Assembly (NCBI RefSeq): GCF_001938945.1
Contig: NZ_MKIO01000039.1
Location: 237,198 to 301,197, forward strand
Source: Xaviernesmea rhizosphaerae
GTDB taxonomy: Bacteria > Pseudomonadota > Alphaproteobacteria > Rhizobiales > Rhizobiaceae
Direction: 5' to 3'
Length of the DNA stretch: 64,000 nt
The first letter of the stretch is position 1. Each line of letters starts with the position of its first letter. Of this stretch, positions 1-8,203 are shown in pieces. Both the position numbers and the translations under genes were made by a program. A model generated the notes under the pieces. That model was not told the DNA's origin, made no database searches, and was given only the letters and a program-made list of their open reading frames with translations.

Positions 1-46
1 CAATCGGGGCGTCGTCGAGGCGCTCGCCGCATTCCTGAAAGACTGA
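1..46 (+). CDS. hisC: histidinol-phosphate aminotransferase, C-terminal end only (partial)
   Basis: Only the last 14 codons and the TGA stop (44-46) are inside the window; the gene begins to the left. The tail reads NRGVVEALAAFLKD, which resembles the end of rhizobial HisC/aromatic aminotransferases. The stop lies 4 nt before the ATG of the cyclohexadienyl dehydrogenase gene, so the two are almost certainly co-transcribed. A hisC-tyrC pair is a known arrangement in Rhizobiales, and this aminotransferase often serves both histidine and tyrosine/phenylalanine synthesis. Identity rests on this short tail and on context, so it is moderately sure. Confidence 0.6.
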   Translation, partial: NRGVVEALAAFLKD

Positions 47-50
47 TGCC

Positions 51-980
51 ATGACGACACCCCTGTTCGACACCATCGCGCTGATCGGCATCGGCCTGAT
101 CGGCTCCTCCATCGCCCGCGAGATCCGCCACAAGCATCTGGCGCGCCGCGTCGTCGTCTCCACACGCAGCGAGGAAACGTTGCGTCGGGCCGCGGAGCTG
201 CGGCTGGGCGATGCCTATACCACCTCGGCGGCCGAAGCGGTGCACGAGGCGGATCTGGTGATCGTATCGGTTCCCGTCGGCGCATCCGGCGCGGTCGCGG
301 CCGCGATCGCCGGCGCGTTGAAGCCCGGCGCCATCGTCACCGATGTCGGTTCGACCAAGGCCTCCGTGATCGCGCAGATGCAGCCGCATCTGCCCGCCCA
401 TGTGCATTTCATTCCCGGCCACCCGATCGCCGGCACCGAATATTCCGGGCCGGATGCCGGTTTCATCGGCCTGTTCCGCAGCCGCTGGTGCATTCTGACG
501 CCGCTGCCGGACACCGACGAGGCGGCCAAGGCTCAGCTGCGCCGCTTCTGGGAGGCGCTCGGCTCGAATGTCGATGAAATGGACCCCGGACATCACGACA
601 AGGTTCTGGCGATCGTCTCGCACCTGCCGCACATCATCGCCTACAACATCGTCGGCACGGCGGACGATCTGGAGACGGTGACGGAATCCGACGTCATCAA
701 ATATTCGGCCTCGGGCTTTCGCGACTTCACCCGTCTGGCGGCCTCCGATCCGACCATGTGGCGCGACATCTGCCTGCACAACAAGGAGGCGATCCTGGAA
801 ATGCTCGCACGCTTTTCCGAGGATCTGGCCTATCTGCAGCGGGCGATCCGCTGGAGTGACGGCGACAAGCTGTTCGACCTGTTCACCCGCACCCGCGCCA
901 TCCGCCGCTCGATCGTGGAAGCCGGGCAGGATACGGCGGCGCCCGACTTCGGCCGCCATGCCAATGATCCGGTCGAATAG
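51..980 (+). CDS. tyrC: prephenate/cyclohexadienyl dehydrogenase
   Basis: A 309-residue TyrA/TyrC-family enzyme that oxidatively decarboxylates prephenate or arogenate with NAD(P)+ in tyrosine biosynthesis, in the cytosol. The N-terminus carries the Rossmann dinucleotide motif GIGLIGSS (about residues 13-20), followed by the family segments VSVPVGA, TDVGSTKASV and PGHPIAGTEYSG. The C-terminal half is the helical dimerisation domain with SHLPHIIAYN. No ACT regulatory domain follows, so the length is that of the short class. It starts 4 nt after the hisC stop, forming an aromatic/histidine operon. A palindromic repeat lies just downstream at the convergent junction with the DUF2125 gene. Confidence 0.93.
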   Translation: MTTPLFDTIALIGIGLIGSSIAREIRHKHLARRVVVSTRSEETLRRAAELRLGDAYTTSAAEAVHEADLVIVSVPVGASGAVAAAIAGALKPGAIVTDVGSTKASVIAQMQPHLPAHVHFIPGHPIAGTEYSGPDAGFIGLFRSRWCILTPLPDTDEAAKAQLRRFWEALGSNVDEMDPGHHDKVLAIVSHLPHIIAYNIVGTADDLETVTESDVIKYSASGFRDFTRLAASDPTMWRDICLHNKEAILEMLARFSEDLAYLQRAIRWSDGDKLFDLFTRTRAIRRSIVEAGQDTAAPDFGRHANDPVE

Positions 981-993
981 GAGATGACGGGCG

Positions 994-1099
994 CTAGAGC
1001 ATCGGACCGAAAAATGGGAACCGGTTTTCGGACAAATCCGATGCAAAAACAAAATTCTAGAGCATCAGACTGCGTGCAATTTCCAGTCTGATGCTCTAG
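994..1099. repeat. intergenic palindromic repeat, copy 1 (units A and B)
   Basis: A 106-bp element bounded by CTAG on both sides in the gap between convergent tyrC and the DUF2125 gene. Unit A opens with GAGCATCGGACCGAAAA and closes with TTTTCGG and TCCGATGC, so it folds as an imperfect hairpin. Unit B (about 1059-1098) is AGAGCATCAGACT, a 13-nt loop, then AGTCTGATGCTCT, a perfect 13-bp stem. The same two-unit structure recurs at 8895-8997, and unit A alone recurs in degenerate form elsewhere. The position suggests a bidirectional terminator or a REP-like element; that is inference. Confidence 0.9.
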
Positions 1100-1116
1100 C
1101 AGGAGCGCGCGGCCCG

Positions 1117-2130
1117 TCAGAAACGCGGCAGCACGCCCACGGGGATGAAGGCCAGGAAGGCCGTGCCCTTGCGCACATTGAGTTTCACATGCGCCTGATC
1201 GCGGTTGCCCGACAGCGCCCGCAGCATGCCGGCCACGTTGCGCGCCATGGAGCGCGTCTGCGGAAAGGCGGCGATCACGGCATCGCGCCAGCCATCGACA
1301 TTGTCGATGCTGAGATCGAACTCGCCGGAGAGAAGACCCTCCTCGTCGATGTTGAACGGGCCGCTGGCCTTGCCGGTCAGGCCATTGCCGAAATCCACCG
1401 TCAACCCGTCGAGTTGGCCCTGGCTGCCGCGAAGGGGCAGTCGGCTGCCCCGGCCGAGCTGGATCGGCTCCTGCGCGGTCAGGCTGGCATTCAGCGTCGC
1501 GTCGAAGGGCGGCAGGATCGCCGTATCCTCCGGGGTCAACAAAGCAAGGCCTTTCAGCTGCATGGCCGATGTCAGCACGGTGCCGTCACGCGTCACCCTG
1601 CTTGCGCCTTCCGCCAGGGTGAAATGCAGCGAGGGGGTAATGCCAGCCGAAGCGGTGATGCTGCCCTGCAGCCCCGTGGCCGACAGCGTGGCATTGCTGA
1701 TGCCGGATAGGCCGGTGCGCAAGGACAGGTCCGCGGCGGTCCATCGGGAGGAGGCGACGAGATCCGGCGCCATGCGGAATTCGGCGGGCCCCGACAGCGT
1801 CGCATCGATCCGGCCAGGATTGTAGACCGGCGCACGGGCATCGATGGCGCCGAGCGAGGCCGAGGTGCCCCGTTCGCGGTTGTCGACTGTCACCATGCTA
1901 CAGGCAACCGTCAGCCGCAAGGGATAGCCTCCCACCGTCATGTCGCGGCAGCCGACCCCCAGGCGGTCGCTCGACAGGAGCGTCGCCAGCCGGGTCTCCA
2001 TCTGGTGCGCGGCCAGATACCAGAGGCCGGAATAGACAAGGGCGATCAGGATGAGGGTTGCGATCACGCCGCGAAGACGCGGTCCGCGGCGGCGAGGGCC
2101 CGGAGCGGGCGTCGGCGAGGTTTCGGTCAT
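1117..2130 (-). CDS. DUF2125 family membrane-anchored protein
   Basis: A 337-residue protein with a proline-rich cytoplasmic start, one N-terminal membrane segment (about residues 19-38, GVIATLILIALVYSGLWYL) and a long soluble region that would face the periplasm. The sequence pattern (GYPLRLTVACS near residue 68, then beta-rich repeats ending with VGVLPRF) matches the DUF2125 family that is widespread in Rhizobiales. Its function is not known; the family is often compared with AsmA-like or other beta-rich envelope proteins. It is transcribed toward tyrC and divergently from the ChaC gene, with no clear ribosome binding site before the ATG. Confidence 0.75.
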   Translation of the reverse strand: MTETSPTPAPGPRRRGPRLRGVIATLILIALVYSGLWYLAAHQMETRLATLLSSDRLGVGCRDMTVGGYPLRLTVACSMVTVDNRERGTSASLGAIDARAPVYNPGRIDATLSGPAEFRMAPDLVASSRWTAADLSLRTGLSGISNATLSATGLQGSITASAGITPSLHFTLAEGASRVTRDGTVLTSAMQLKGLALLTPEDTAILPPFDATLNASLTAQEPIQLGRGSRLPLRGSQGQLDGLTVDFGNGLTGKASGPFNIDEEGLLSGEFDLSIDNVDGWRDAVIAAFPQTRSMARNVAGMLRALSGNRDQAHVKLNVRKGTAFLAFIPVGVLPRF

Positions 2131-2318
2131 GCCGGCAATCTACTGCGGATGCCGCCTTTGGCAAGAGCCTGCCGGTGCGGTGAGAGGGGCGCTGCAGGCA
2201 GGGCGGGCCCCGGTCTGGCGGCGCGATCGCGCCTGCCGCTTGAAATCCGCCGTGACCTCGGCCAAACCCTGTTGATGGCCTGACGAACGGGCGGGCGCGG
2301 AAGGAGGCGAGCGAAAGC

Positions 2319-2879
2319 ATGACGGCAGATGCGGTGATGGCGGGCGACGACGATCTCTGGGTGTTCGGCTACGGTTCTCTGATGTGGAATCCGGGCTTTC
2401 CTGAGGTCGAGGCCCTGCGCGCCCGCATCCACGGCTATCGCCGCGCGCTCTGCGTGCGCTCCTATGTCCATCGCGGCACGGAGGCCTCACCGGGCCTTGT
2501 GCTGGGGCTCGACCGGGGCGGCTCCTGCACCGGAATGGCTTTTCGCGTGCCGAGGGCCGAGCGCGCGGCAACGGTCCACTATCTGCGCGAGCGCGAACTC
2601 GTCACCCATGTCTACAAGGAGCGGATGCTGCCGATCCGCCTTGCCGACGGTCGGGTGGTGATGGCGTTGGTCTATGTGATCGATCGGGATCACATCCAAT
2701 ATGCCGGGGCGCTGACCGCCGCCGAAGCCGCCGTGATCGTGGCGGGTGCGCGCGGCCGCTCTGGCGAGAATGTCGATTACCTCCTCAACACCCTCGATCA
2801 TCTGCGCGCCATGGGCATTCGCGATCAGTGGCTGGAGGAGGTCGCGCGCGACATTGATCGTCTCAGGGCCAGCGGATGA
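2319..2879 (+). CDS. ChaC-type gamma-glutamylcyclotransferase
   Basis: A 186-residue cytosolic enzyme of the ChaC/GGCT family. The diagnostic substrate-binding loop FGYGSLMWNPGF is at about residues 13-24, and the family signature RGTEASPGLVLGLD follows at about residue 51; a catalytic glutamate is expected in the segment VHYLRERELV. Family members cleave glutathione (or other gamma-glutamyl peptides) to 5-oxoproline and Cys-Gly. An AAGGAGG ribosome binding site lies 10 nt before the ATG, which fixes the start. It is divergent from the DUF2125 gene and converges with a small membrane-protein gene. Confidence 0.9.
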   Translation: MTADAVMAGDDDLWVFGYGSLMWNPGFPEVEALRARIHGYRRALCVRSYVHRGTEASPGLVLGLDRGGSCTGMAFRVPRAERAATVHYLRERELVTHVYKERMLPIRLADGRVVMALVYVIDRDHIQYAGALTAAEAAVIVAGARGRSGENVDYLLNTLDHLRAMGIRDQWLEEVARDIDRLRASG

Positions 2880-2913
2880 GAGCGGATCGCAGCCCGTTTT
2901 GCAGCCTCATCGT

Positions 2914-3090
2914 TTAGAAAAACGACAGCACGACCGCGATCATCCCGGCCCAAAGCGCCATCGACACGACAACGGCGAGGGCGAAAAAGACGATTCGCGC
3001 GGTCGGGCGGAAGCCGCGAGCCTCCTCGGTTCGCGGCGAAAGGTCAAAAGGCGCGTCGAACTTGATGACGTGGTCGAGCAAAGCGAACAT
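2914..3090 (-). CDS. small membrane protein, 58 aa, hypothetical
   Basis: The frame could be opened at 3132, but the ATG at 3088-3090 is preferred because GGAGG precedes it at 5-nt spacing. The product MFALLDHVIKFDAPFDL... has a soluble 30-residue start and one strong C-terminal membrane span (about residues 34-56, ending AVVLSFF). No family is recognised. A function cannot be given; the good ribosome binding site and hydrophobic pattern support a real gene. Its upstream region is unusually AT-rich for this genome and contains a perfect dyad at 3252-3278. Confidence 0.6.
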   Translation of the reverse strand: MFALLDHVIKFDAPFDLSPRTEEARGFRPTARIVFFALAVVVSMALWAGMIAVVLSFF

Positions 3091-3251
3091 AAAATCCTCC
3101 GAAGGTCGCTGGCGCTCCGCAAGGAGGCACACCTTCCCAAATATCCGGCTATGTCACGCTCAATCTATTAATAAACCCCGGAAAGACTATCCCCAAATTG
3201 AGGGGTTCAGCGGCCCAAAGTTGCAAATTCCGGAACAAAATTTCGTTATTT

Positions 3252-3278
3252 TGCAGTGCATTACCTGTTTGCACTGCA
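3252..3278. promoter_or_regulatory. perfect 9-bp inverted repeat (operator-like)
   Basis: TGCAGTGCA (3252-3260) and TGCACTGCA (3270-3278) are exact reverse complements separated by 9 nt. The dyad lies in an AT-rich stretch between the plsC stop and the start of the 58-aa protein gene, about 162-188 bp upstream of that start. Spacing of arm centres is about 18 bp, close to two helical turns, as for a dimeric repressor site. There is no T-run, so a terminator is less likely. The regulator is unknown. Confidence 0.5.
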
Positions 3279-3332
3279 CATGTCGGCCACATGAGGCGCA
3301 ATGTTTACTGTCTCAAGGGTTGTGACGCCGGC

Positions 3333-4133
3333 TCAGGACGCGTCCGCCTTCCGCTGCGCCAGAACGGCCAGGCGCGCGCGGGCGGTCTCCGGCAGCGGCA
3401 GATGCGGATTGTCACTGACGGTCTTGACCAAGAGCGCATCCGAGGCCGCTTCCGTTTCCCGGATCAGCGTTTCCAGAAACAGGTCGGGCTTCAGGCCTGG
3501 CTGGATCGGCGGCAGGATACGCACGGTGAAATGGCCGGGATGGCGCATCAGGCTCTTGCGCGGCCAAAACAGGCCGGGATGCATGGCGACGGGCACGACC
3601 GGCACGCCGAGATCACGATAGAGCCGCGCCACGCCGAACTTGTACTCCGGCGGCGCGCCGGGCGGGCGGCGGGTGCCCTCGGGATAGATGATCAGCTGCC
3701 GGCCGGTCGCCATTTCCGCCTTGGCCCGCTCCAGCACGGCCGCCATGGCGCGTCCGCGTGCGCTGCGGTCCACCGGCACCATGCGCTGCTTGGCGACATA
3801 CCAGCCGAACAGCGGAATGCGCATCAGCTCCTTCTTCAGGATGAAGAAGGGATCCGGCAGGGCCGGCAGCAGCGCATAGACATCCCAGAAGGACTGGTGC
3901 TTGGGCGCCAGAATATAGATGCCGTCCGCCGGAAGGTTCTCCAGCCCCTCGACCGTGAAATCGGTGCCGGCCACCACGCGCATCAGCCAGTGGTTCGTCC
4001 GCGCCCAGGTCTTCGGCACGATCCAGGCCTTTTTGCGCGGCAGCAGGAAATAGACCGGCGTGAGCACGACCATCTGCAAAATGAGATTGGCATAGAACAG
4101 CGTGTTGAACAGGGCGGAGCGCAGCGCGAGCAT
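3333..4133 (-). CDS. plsC: 1-acyl-sn-glycerol-3-phosphate acyltransferase (PlsC family)
   Basis: A 266-residue membrane-associated acyltransferase that converts lysophosphatidic acid to phosphatidic acid in phospholipid synthesis. The catalytic HX4D motif is HQSFWD, and the second block is YPEGTRR; both are intact. An N-terminal hydrophobic segment (LFNTLFYANLILQMVVL) anchors it to the inner membrane. The frame is open upstream to 4232, but the methionine at 4133 (MLALRSALFN) begins the conserved region and is the likely start. It lies downstream of the ydcF-like gene on the same strand, 125 bp away. Other family members acylate ornithine lipids (OlsA), which cannot be excluded. Confidence 0.88.
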   Translation of the reverse strand: MLALRSALFNTLFYANLILQMVVLTPVYFLLPRKKAWIVPKTWARTNHWLMRVVAGTDFTVEGLENLPADGIYILAPKHQSFWDVYALLPALPDPFFILKKELMRIPLFGWYVAKQRMVPVDRSARGRAMAAVLERAKAEMATGRQLIIYPEGTRRPPGAPPEYKFGVARLYRDLGVPVVPVAMHPGLFWPRKSLMRHPGHFTVRILPPIQPGLKPDLFLETLIRETEAASDALLVKTVSDNPHLPLPETARARLAVLAQRKADAS

Positions 4134-4258
4134 CGGGAAGCTTTCGAAATCCAGCCCCGGAAAAGCGGGGCGGCCCGTGACTACACGATTATCCCGGCAA
4201 GCGGAATGGCCTCGTCCAACAGGCCGGGCCATGCGCCGATGGCTGTCGAGCGCCGACT

Positions 4259-4981
4259 TTACCGGTCGATCCCGGCATTGCGCGGATCGGTGCGCAGGCC
4301 GGAGCCGGCGGCAGCGCCCATGAGGTCGCGCAGGCGGGCGACGGTGTATTTGCCATATTCCGACAGGATGGTCTTCACCACCATCGGATTGGTCATCCAG
4401 TTGCTCGTCTTCAGGTCGGAATTGACCACCGGATAGGGGGTCAGCGCGATGCCGGGATTGGCGCGCTGCAGCTCCAGAATGCTGCGGGGCATGTGATAAT
4501 TGTTGGTGACGACGAGAACCGAACGATAGCGGTGCGCGCGGATCCAGGCGGCGGTCTCATTGGCATTGCCGACGGTGTCGATCGCATCATAGCCGATATC
4601 GACGCAGCAGCGGAACAGCGCTGCCGAGCTCTGGGTGTTGCGGCGGATCTGGCTGCCGGTGGTGGTGGGGTGCACGCCCGAGATCAGCAGCCGCGCGCCA
4701 GCCCCGTCCTTCAGCAGGTCCACCGCCTGGTCGATGCGCTGGAAGCCGCCGGTCAGAACCACGATGGCATCGGCCTTGGGGTCGGCCGGTGGCGTCAGCG
4801 AGGCCACCTGGTCGGCGAAATAGAGAAAGCTCGCCAGAAGCCCGCCCGCCATCACCAGAAGCATGTAGAAGACGATGCGCACCAACTGGCGGCCGCGGCT
4901 GACATGCCGGCGGCGCAGGAGGGCGCCGGTGCCGTCTTCGCCAGTGTCGCCGTTCTGCTCGCTCATCGTTCTGGTCATCAT
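4259..4981 (-). CDS. YdcF/SanA family protein (DUF218)
   Basis: A 240-residue protein with an acidic cytoplasmic N-terminus, one membrane span (about residues 36-57, VFYMLLVMAGGLLASFLYF) and a DUF218 domain with the signatures ADAIVVLTGG, LLISGVHP, NANETAAW and VTNNYHMPRS. Related proteins (YdcF, SanA, ElyC) act in envelope integrity or peptidoglycan precursor metabolism. The start MMTRTMSEQ at 4981 is taken because it begins just after the ftsX stop; the methionine at 4966 is an alternative. It is the last gene of an apparent ftsE-ftsX-ydcF operon, 32 bp after ftsX, which points to a cell-envelope role. Confidence 0.82.
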   Translation of the reverse strand: MMTRTMSEQNGDTGEDGTGALLRRRHVSRGRQLVRIVFYMLLVMAGGLLASFLYFADQVASLTPPADPKADAIVVLTGGFQRIDQAVDLLKDGAGARLLISGVHPTTTGSQIRRNTQSSAALFRCCVDIGYDAIDTVGNANETAAWIRAHRYRSVLVVTNNYHMPRSILELQRANPGIALTPYPVVNSDLKTSNWMTNPMVVKTILSEYGKYTVARLRDLMGAAAGSGLRTDPRNAGIDR

Positions 4982-5013
4982 GTCTGTTCTGCCGCCGCCG
5001 TCAATCCTGGCCG

Positions 5014-6054
5014 TCAATCCTGGAAGGCATCGGTTCGCCCGGGGTCGGAGCGGATGAGGTCGATTTCGTAGATGGTGCGCATGACCGTGTAGCGCGCCGT
5101 GACCGTGGTCAGCAGGGCGATCAGGATCATGGTGGCGACAATGCCGAGATAGCCGGTATAGCCGATGGTAAAGGTGCCGAAGAGGGCGGTGGCCTGATCG
5201 CTCTGGGGCGTGGCCATGGAGCGCTGCTGCCACCAACTGGCCGCCAGAAAGCAGAGTGCTGCGAGAATTCCGCCGGCGCCCGAGCCCTTGAGGCTGATCT
5301 TCAGGAAATGCTTCTGGAATTCCGAGGCGACGAAGGACGCCTCTGCGCCCACGAAATGCAACACTTCCACGATGTGGCGGTTGCCCGAAAGCGTGCCGCG
5401 CGTGGCGAAGACCACGGTGAGCACCATGGCGGAGAAAACCAGAACCAGCACGCCGGTGCCGATCAGCGCCGTGGTATGGGCCATGGCCACCAGCCGGTCG
5501 ACCCAGGTGCGGTGATCGTCGAGAATGGCCTGGGGCAGAACCTCAGACAGGCGCGCGCGCATGGCGGCAAAATCCGGCGGTGCGGTCTCGTCGATCGTCA
5601 CCACCACCAGGCGCGGCACGGGCAGCTCGTCCAGATTGAGCCCCGGCCCGAGCCAGGGTTCCAGAAGGCGGGCGGTGGCGGCGCGGTCGACGATGGTGCC
5701 GTCCCGCGTGCCGGCAAAGCTCAACGCCACATTGCGGGCCTCCTCCAGCGCCTTGTCCATATCCAGCCCCTCGGCCGGCTTGATTTGGATGGTGATCTCG
5801 CGGGAGATCTGGCTCTGCCAGCTCTCGGCGGTCGCCCGCACCATCATCACCGCCCCCAGCGTGATGCAGGCGAGGAAGGCCATGATGGCGATGACCAGCA
5901 TCAGCGCCCGGCCGGAGACATTGCTGGCGGGAACGATCGGTCCCGTCGGGCGCACCTTCAGCGCCGGGCGGCGCGGCTCGGCTGCCGCCGCGCTTGTGGG
6001 CGCGGTCCTGCCCGTCGGGGCTTTGGCAGGCGGGGCTTTGGTCTTGCTAACCAT
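5014..6054 (-). CDS. ftsX: cell division protein FtsX
   Basis: A 346-residue inner-membrane permease-like subunit of FtsEX, the ABC-type complex that couples ATP hydrolysis to control of septal peptidoglycan hydrolases. It has an Ala/Pro-rich cytoplasmic N-terminus (about 45 residues), TM1 (LMLVIAIMAFLACITLG), a large periplasmic domain (about 75-175), and three more membrane segments, as expected. Its ATG overlaps the end of ftsE by 8 bp, so translation is coupled. The M23 peptidase encoded at 61.2-63.2 kb is the kind of enzyme FtsEX controls, although no link is shown here. Confidence 0.93.
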   Translation of the reverse strand: MVSKTKAPPAKAPTGRTAPTSAAAAEPRRPALKVRPTGPIVPASNVSGRALMLVIAIMAFLACITLGAVMMVRATAESWQSQISREITIQIKPAEGLDMDKALEEARNVALSFAGTRDGTIVDRAATARLLEPWLGPGLNLDELPVPRLVVVTIDETAPPDFAAMRARLSEVLPQAILDDHRTWVDRLVAMAHTTALIGTGVLVLVFSAMVLTVVFATRGTLSGNRHIVEVLHFVGAEASFVASEFQKHFLKISLKGSGAGGILAALCFLAASWWQQRSMATPQSDQATALFGTFTIGYTGYLGIVATMILIALLTTVTARYTVMRTIYEIDLIRSDPGRTDAFQD

Positions 6055-6706
6055 AGATTTCCAGCTGTCCTTGAGACAGGATCATGCGCCGAGCTTCCAC
6101 CTGGTCCATCAGCGTCAGGTCGTGGGTGGCGATCACCACGGCCGTTCCCAGCCGGTTGAGCTCCATGAACAGATTGAGCAGCCGCCGGGCCATGGGCGGA
6201 TCGACATTTCCCGTCGGCTCATCCGCCAGCAGCACTTCCGGCCGGTCGATCAGCGCGCGCGCGATGGCCGCGCGCTGCTTTTCCCCGCCGGACAGCACGG
6301 GCGGCAGCACGTTGATCCGCTCGCCCAGGCCGACCCAGCGCAGAAGCTCCAGAACATCCGCCCGGTAACTTGCCTCCTCCTTGCCCCGCACGCGCAGCGG
6401 CAGGGCGACATTCTCATAGGTGGTCAGATGGTCGAGCAGGCGGAAATCCTGGAAGACGATGCCGATGCGCCGACGCAGCATCGGAAACTCCTCGCGTGGG
6501 ATCGTGGCGATGTTGCGGTCGAACATGCGGATCAGCCCGCGCGTCGGCTGCAGCGAGAGAAACAGAAGCCGCAACAGCGTCGTCTTGCCGGCGCCCGAAG
6601 GGCCGGTGAGGAACTGGAACGATTTCTGCGGAATGTCGAAGGTGAGATCGCGGAGAATTTCCGGCCCCATGCCATAGCGCAATCCGACATTTTCGAAATG
6701 AATCAA
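6047..6706 (-). CDS. ftsE: cell division ATP-binding protein FtsE
   Basis: The ATPase of FtsEX. Walker A is GPSGAGKTT, the ABC signature is LSGGEKQR and Walker B is VLLADEPTGN, all intact. The frame is open to 6841, but the family begins IHFENVGLRYG, so the start is read as the TTG codon at 6704-6706, giving 219 residues, the usual FtsE length. The 45 extra upstream residues look non-coding in character. The ribosome binding site is weak. The gene is divergent from the gene at 6948; the shared 240-bp region contains two TTAA boxes spaced 6 nt apart (6789-6802). Confidence 0.92.
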   Translation of the reverse strand: MIHFENVGLRYGMGPEILRDLTFDIPQKSFQFLTGPSGAGKTTLLRLLFLSLQPTRGLIRMFDRNIATIPREEFPMLRRRIGIVFQDFRLLDHLTTYENVALPLRVRGKEEASYRADVLELLRWVGLGERINVLPPVLSGGEKQRAAIARALIDRPEVLLADEPTGNVDPPMARRLLNLFMELNRLGTAVVIATHDLTLMDQVEARRMILSQGQLEIYG

Positions 6707-6947
6707 GAGGGTGTCCAGGTGCGATGATCGGGAGGGCGTAAGCGCCGCGAAAGCGCGGCCGAAACTGGCCGCGATCGTGCCAGCATGGTTAACAGGCGTT
6801 AATTTTTCATGAAAAAGAGCCGCTTTCACGGCGCCTTGCAATAAATTAACCCTTTCTCTTCATCATCTGGAAAGCATTTCGCGCCGTGCGCGCGGGGTCT
6901 GATGTCTCACGCATTTCGCGCCGTTCCGTCTTTCGCCTGGGAGCACC

Positions 6948-7505
6948 ATGTCTCCATCTTCCGCTCAAGCACGTTGCGCAGGGCCGGCCGCCCGAGGCGC
7001 GCCCTCACCGCGCGCCATGAGGCAGGCGGCCGTGGATGCCGATTTCGTCGAGCTTCCGCCGGAAAGGGCACAGTGCCGGCCGGGCGGCAGGTGGACGCCT
7101 CGGCTCCCCTTGTTCCCTCTGATCCTGCTGCTGGCAGGTCTGCCGGTGCTGATGGCGCCGCGCCCGATGGGGGAGGGCGACATGGCTCTGCCCGTTCCTG
7201 CGCCGTCGTCGCCGCCCGTCACTGTCCAAGACGTCTCGGCGCGGCTGGCGGATGCGAATGGGCTGCGCGTGCTGATCGTCTATGGACGGCTCGTCAATGA
7301 GGGCCGCACGCCCGCCGCCCTGCCGGCGCTCGACATCGATCTCGACGACCGGCGCCTGATCCGGCCGCTCGACGGCGCGGCCTGGATGTTGCCGGGGGAG
7401 GGGCGGCCCTTCGCCCTCAAATTCGCCCATGCCGGCGGCGCGATGCCGCGCGTTCAGGTCTCTGCCGCGCGTGGCCAGGGGGCTGCGGCCGCGCTGCGAC
7501 CTTGA
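6948..7505 (+). CDS. membrane protein resembling the C-terminal part of MJ0042/DUF3426 zinc-ribbon proteins
   Basis: A 185-residue protein with a Pro/Arg-rich start, one membrane span (about 53-72, PLFPLILLLAGLPVLMA) and a C-terminal beta-rich domain of about 100 residues (VTVQDVSARLADANG ... LRVLIVYGRLVNEGRTPA). In other Rhizobiaceae the gene between ftsE and hpt encodes a protein with an N-terminal CxxC zinc ribbon, a membrane span and this kind of domain. Here no zinc ribbon is seen in or just upstream of the frame. A GGGAG box precedes the ATG. It overlaps the open frame of hpt upstream but ends 155 bp before the hpt ATG. Role unknown. Confidence 0.65.
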   Translation: MSPSSAQARCAGPAARGAPSPRAMRQAAVDADFVELPPERAQCRPGGRWTPRLPLFPLILLLAGLPVLMAPRPMGEGDMALPVPAPSSPPVTVQDVSARLADANGLRVLIVYGRLVNEGRTPAALPALDIDLDDRRLIRPLDGAAWMLPGEGRPFALKFAHAGGAMPRVQVSAARGQGAAAALRP

Positions 7506-7660
7506 CGGGCCGGACACCATGGTTCATGCCCTTCGACATCCGCCGGGCTCATATCAAGGCCTTTGCCGCACGCTTTTGCCATGCAATTGTGTCTGCGTCC
7601 CGGCTCCGTTTGCCCCGCATGCCGGCCGGCCCGGAGAGCATGCTCACACAAGGATCGCCT

Positions 7661-8203
7661 ATGCCAGTCGTTCGCGGCAAGACCATCGATATTCTCTATT
7701 CGGCAGACACCATTGCCGAGCGCAACCGGGCGATCGCCGCCGAGATTGCCGGCGGCAACAGCGACAATCTGCTGGTGATCTCGGTGCTCAAGGGCTCGTT
7801 CATCTTCGCCGCCGACCTGATCCGCGCCATGCACGAGGCCGGCATCGCGCCGGAAATGGAATTCATCACGCTGTCGAGCTACGGCACCGGCACGGTGTCG
7901 CGCGGCGTGACCGTGCTCAAGGATATCGACAGCGACGTGGCCGGGCGCAACGTGCTGCTGATCGACGATATCCTGGAATCCGGGCGCACCCTGCGCTTTG
8001 CCCGCGAGCTGATGCTGGAGCGGGGCGCCGCGTCCGTGCAGATCGCCGTCCTGCTCGACAAGCGCATCAAGCGGGAGATCGATTTCGAGGCGGACTTCGT
8101 CGGCTTTGAATGCCCCGACTATTTCGTCGTCGGCTATGGCATGGATGCCGCCTATGCCTTCCGCGAGCTTCCTTTCGTCGGCATTGTGACCGGCGAGGCG
8201 TAA
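7661..8203 (+). CDS. hpt: hypoxanthine phosphoribosyltransferase
   Basis: A 180-residue purine-salvage enzyme that transfers phosphoribose from PRPP to hypoxanthine/guanine. The PRPP loop VLLIDDILESGRTL is intact, with the flexible loop segment LSSYGTGTVSRG upstream of it and VGFECPDYFVVGYGMD at the purine-binding end. The frame is open from 7502, but the methionine at 7661 (MPVVRGKTIDIL) is preceded by AAGGA and begins the conserved region. A strong hairpin at 8297-8319 lies downstream, before cpdR. Confidence 0.93.
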   Translation: MPVVRGKTIDILYSADTIAERNRAIAAEIAGGNSDNLLVISVLKGSFIFAADLIRAMHEAGIAPEMEFITLSSYGTGTVSRGVTVLKDIDSDVAGRNVLLIDDILESGRTLRFARELMLERGAASVQIAVLLDKRIKREIDFEADFVGFECPDYFVVGYGMDAAYAFRELPFVGIVTGEA

